DNA of 15,212 bases. Origin: DASUAL01 sp050733055 (GTDB lineage: Bacteria; Gemmatimonadota; Gemmatimonadetes; Gemmatimonadales; GWC2-71-9). The stretch lies in contig JBOHSI010000023.1 in assembly GCA_050733055.1 (NCBI GenBank), positions 1 through 15,212 of the forward strand, written 5' to 3'. The position numbers were made by a program, and so were the translations under genes. Below the pieces are notes generated by a model. The model searched no databases, was not told the origin of the DNA, and worked only from the letters and a program-made list of their open reading frames with translations. This document shows, piece after piece, positions 13,660 through 15,212 of this stretch (positions are counted from its first letter, which is position 1; each line of letters starts with the position of its first letter).

Positions 13660-14565
13660 TCAGCCGAACGGAAGGATGGACCGGGCTCGCCGAGCCGCGA
13701 CGCGCACGTCAACTGGATACCCGAGCCCCGGCGGCCGCACGAAGCCGCGATCGGCCGCCACGAGATCGAGCTCTACCGTCTCCAGATCGCACAGCAACAG
13801 CTCGATTGGCGGGGCCGGTTGCAGCGTGGCGACGGACTTCACGTAGCCGAGGCAGCTGTCGCAGGTCTCGATCTTGCGCGTCTCCGGGCCGCCCTCGGGA
13901 ACAAGTGCTCCAAGCTGCCGGTGATCGTTCTCGCCGCAATAGGGGCAGTGCAGCCAGTTGACTTGCCAGTCGCACGCGCACCGGCCGCAGCGCAGCCGGC
14001 GCGCGCGGTCGATTCCGATCAGCTCGGCGAGCACGGGCCAGGCTCCGCAGATGGGGCAGTAGCCGTGAGGCCAGTCCGCGGGGAGGCTCCCGGCCAGCTG
14101 TCGCCCGCACGCCACGAGGATCGGGAAGGCGACCAGCCGTCCCACCGTCGCGAGGATACCGGCCTCGGTTCCGGCAGCCGTCGCCAGCGCGCCGGAGCGG
14201 ACCTCATCCTGGCGCACTGTCGCCTCGACCAAGGCTACCGCGTCGTCTGGGCTCGACCGGTAGCCGGCCAGCGAGGGGTGGCCGCTCGCGGCGGCCAGGC
14301 GCGTGACGGCGTCCCGCACCCGGCCCGCATCGACGCCCAGCTGCCGGCCGTCAAGCAGCGGTGTGGCAGGCTGGTGGGGGGCCGCGGGCTCCTCGGCGAG
14401 CGGCGCCGCCCAAGCGTGCTCGTGCAGAAGCGCCGCCGTCTCGCGCACCAGCGCGAGCCAGGAGCGCCACTCCGGGTTGTGCTGCTCGAGCCCGGTTAGT
14501 CGGGTCTCCAAGTCGTTCCGAATACCGGCCACGGCCCCTCGCAGCGCACGGGCTTGGTGACGCAA
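13660..14565 (-). CDS. fdhE: Formate dehydrogenase accessory protein FdhE
   Basis: About 301 residues, the usual FdhE length. FdhE is a cytoplasmic rubredoxin-like protein that binds the catalytic subunit of formate dehydrogenase and is needed for its activity. The iron-binding core is intact: CPIC (170-173), CGRCAC (193-198), CPYC (207-210) and CDSC (235-238), each in the expected family context (GYCPICGAWPVLAEL; LHCPYCGENDH; KIETCDSCLGYVK). The C-terminal end GLGYPVDVR-like segment is also typical. The start is doubtful: TTG 14565 gives the longest frame and a 70-base overlap with the upstream lipoprotein gene. GTG 14532 or TTG 14511 would shorten the overlap and still keep the conserved part, which begins near residue 22. 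It follows the NrfD-type subunit and lipoprotein genes in one operon. Confidence 0.93.
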   Translation of the reverse strand: MRHQARALRGAVAGIRNDLETRLTGLEQHNPEWRSWLALVRETAALLHEHAWAAPLAEEPAAPHQPATPLLDGRQLGVDAGRVRDAVTRLAAASGHPSLAGYRSSPDDAVALVEATVRQDEVRSGALATAAGTEAGILATVGRLVAFPILVACGRQLAGSLPADWPHGYCPICGAWPVLAELIGIDRARRLRCGRCACDWQVNWLHCPYCGENDHRQLGALVPEGGPETRKIETCDSCLGYVKSVATLQPAPPIELLLCDLETVELDLVAADRGFVRPPGLGYPVDVRVAARRARSILPFG

Positions 14566-14732
14566 GGAGTCTGGTAGTAGGGAGTCGCCCCGTCGTGAAA
14601 CACCACTGTGGCGCCACGGTTGCCCGGGTCCGCGCCGGGCCCGCCACCGCGCGCGCGTCGCGACTCGGGGCTCGCGCAGGCGGCGGCTGCGAGGAGCAGG
14701 ACCGGCAGGCTGCCGACGGCGCGACGCAGCAT
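14496..14732 (-). CDS. Small lipoprotein in the formate dehydrogenase operon
   Basis: A 78-residue protein starting at ATG 14732, sharing one base with the stop of the NrfD-type gene (TGATG). Residues 1-19 are a lipoprotein signal with lipobox AAAC (Cys19). A Gly/Arg-rich linker (24-42) leads to a short conserved-looking tail, VVFHDGATPYYQTPCVTKPV, with two cysteines (57 and 64) seven residues apart. No known domain is recognised and there is no haem-binding CxxCH. Position between the membrane subunit and FdhE genes suggests a small accessory subunit on the periplasmic face of the complex. The true size could also be affected by the overlap with fdhE. Confidence 0.72.
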   Translation of the reverse strand: MLRRAVGSLPVLLLAAAACASPESRRARGGGPGADPGNRGATVVFHDGATPYYQTPCVTKPVRCEGPWPVFGTTWRPD

Positions 14733-15212
14733 CACCGGCTCGTGAGGCCCGAGCCGAGGATGTAGATTTGTTCGGACGAGAGGATCACGACCATCCGGAG
14801 CAGCAGCCCGCCGAGCAGCACGAGCGTCGCCGCCTGGACCAGCCGCTCCGACCCCTCGAGCCCCGCGCGGCGCTCCAGCACGAGCGGGGCGAGAATGCCG
14901 GCGCCCACGACGCCCACCAGCAGCAACAACCCCCACCACCCGACCAGGACTCGCGCCACCGAGCCGAGCGACAAGAGGAACAGGACCAGCACGAGGAGCT
15001 CGAGGATGAGGGCGCCTCGATCGAATCGCGACAGCCATTCCAGCGATGCCGGATGAGCGATCCGGCGACGGATCGACAGCAGGATGAGGCAGGCGGCGGC
15101 GGTGGATGCGCCCGAGACGAGGAACAGGATTCCCAGGACGTTCGAGTCGGCCCAGATCGGCCGGTTGGTCACCGCGAGCAGGACCCCGGTGTATCCGGCG
15201 AGAAACAGGCCC
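14732..15212 (-). CDS. NrfD/PsrC-type membrane subunit, formate dehydrogenase cluster (5' end cut by window edge)
   Basis: The C-terminal 159 residues of a polysulfide-reductase NrfD-family membrane protein are in the window; the frame is open to the right edge. The segment GYTGVLLAVTNRPIWADSNV and the following LGILFLVSGASTAAACLILL are diagnostic of NrfD subunits, which anchor molybdopterin oxidoreductases and pass electrons to or from quinones. At least four more hydrophobic helices follow. The methionine-like GTG at 15172 is internal and not the start. Because the next genes are a small lipoprotein and fdhE, the enzyme is most likely a membrane-bound formate dehydrogenase whose molybdenum and iron-sulfur subunits would lie to the right of the window. 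Confidence 0.92.
   Translation of the reverse strand, partial: GLFLAGYTGVLLAVTNRPIWADSNVLGILFLVSGASTAAACLILLSIRRRIAHPASLEWLSRFDRGALILELLVLVLFLLSLGSVARVLVGWWGLLLLVGVVGAGILAPLVLERRAGLEGSERLVQAATLVLLGGLLLRMVVILSSEQIYILGSGLTSR

Overview
The window is a chromosomal segment of very high G+C, with dense genes, frequent GTG starts and many 4-base ATGA/GTGA overlaps. It contains no rRNA, tRNA, transposase, phage gene or CRISPR array. Gene style, lipoprotein signals, a sigma-54 activator, a LACTB-like hydrolase, period-7 repeats and a membrane formate dehydrogenase cluster suggest a diderm soil- or sediment-type bacterium. Gemmatimonadota is my best guess, but this is an inference from style, not from a marker gene.

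Left block (1-7831, all minus strand). Read in the direction of transcription: aguB, aguA (agmatine to putrescine), a small VOC/glyoxalase-fold protein, a family-5 solute-binding lipoprotein, a membrane histidine kinase, an NtrC-type sigma-54 activator and a TPR lipoprotein cut by the left edge. The binding protein, kinase and regulator genes overlap by 4 bases at each junction, so they look like one translationally coupled signalling operon. No permease or ATPase accompanies the binding protein. The gap before the TPR lipoprotein gene holds a dyad GTGTCC-N4-GGACAC, period-7 repeats, a candidate -24/-12 promoter and a strong ribosome binding site. This suggests that the TPR lipoprotein is a local output of the two-component system.

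Middle block (7882-12069). Divergent from aguB, a plus-strand pair encodes a multi-pass DUF805-like membrane protein fused to an SRPBCC domain, overlapping by 4 bases with an exported LACTB-like serine hydrolase. It meets head-on, with abutting stop codons, a minus-strand pair: an exported metallo-beta-lactamase-fold hydrolase and a LolA-like protein. Just upstream of that pair is the orphaned 3' end of an OmpR-type response regulator gene, which marks an old rearrangement junction.

Right block (12233-15212). A plus-strand pair encodes a YbhB/PEBP-family protein and an exported JAMM-type metalloprotein whose N-terminal region carries an in-frame palindromic heptad-repeat element of about 92 bases. 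These converge, sharing a CTAG stop overlap, with the tail of a minus-strand formate dehydrogenase cluster: NrfD-type membrane subunit (cut by the right edge), a small lipoprotein, FdhE, and a 114-residue protein of unknown function.

The most original points are the binding-protein/two-component operon with its possible sigma-54 output promoter, the palindromic repeat that has become coding sequence in the JAMM gene, and the two unnamed genes around fdhE. Every gene beyond the window ends is unseen.
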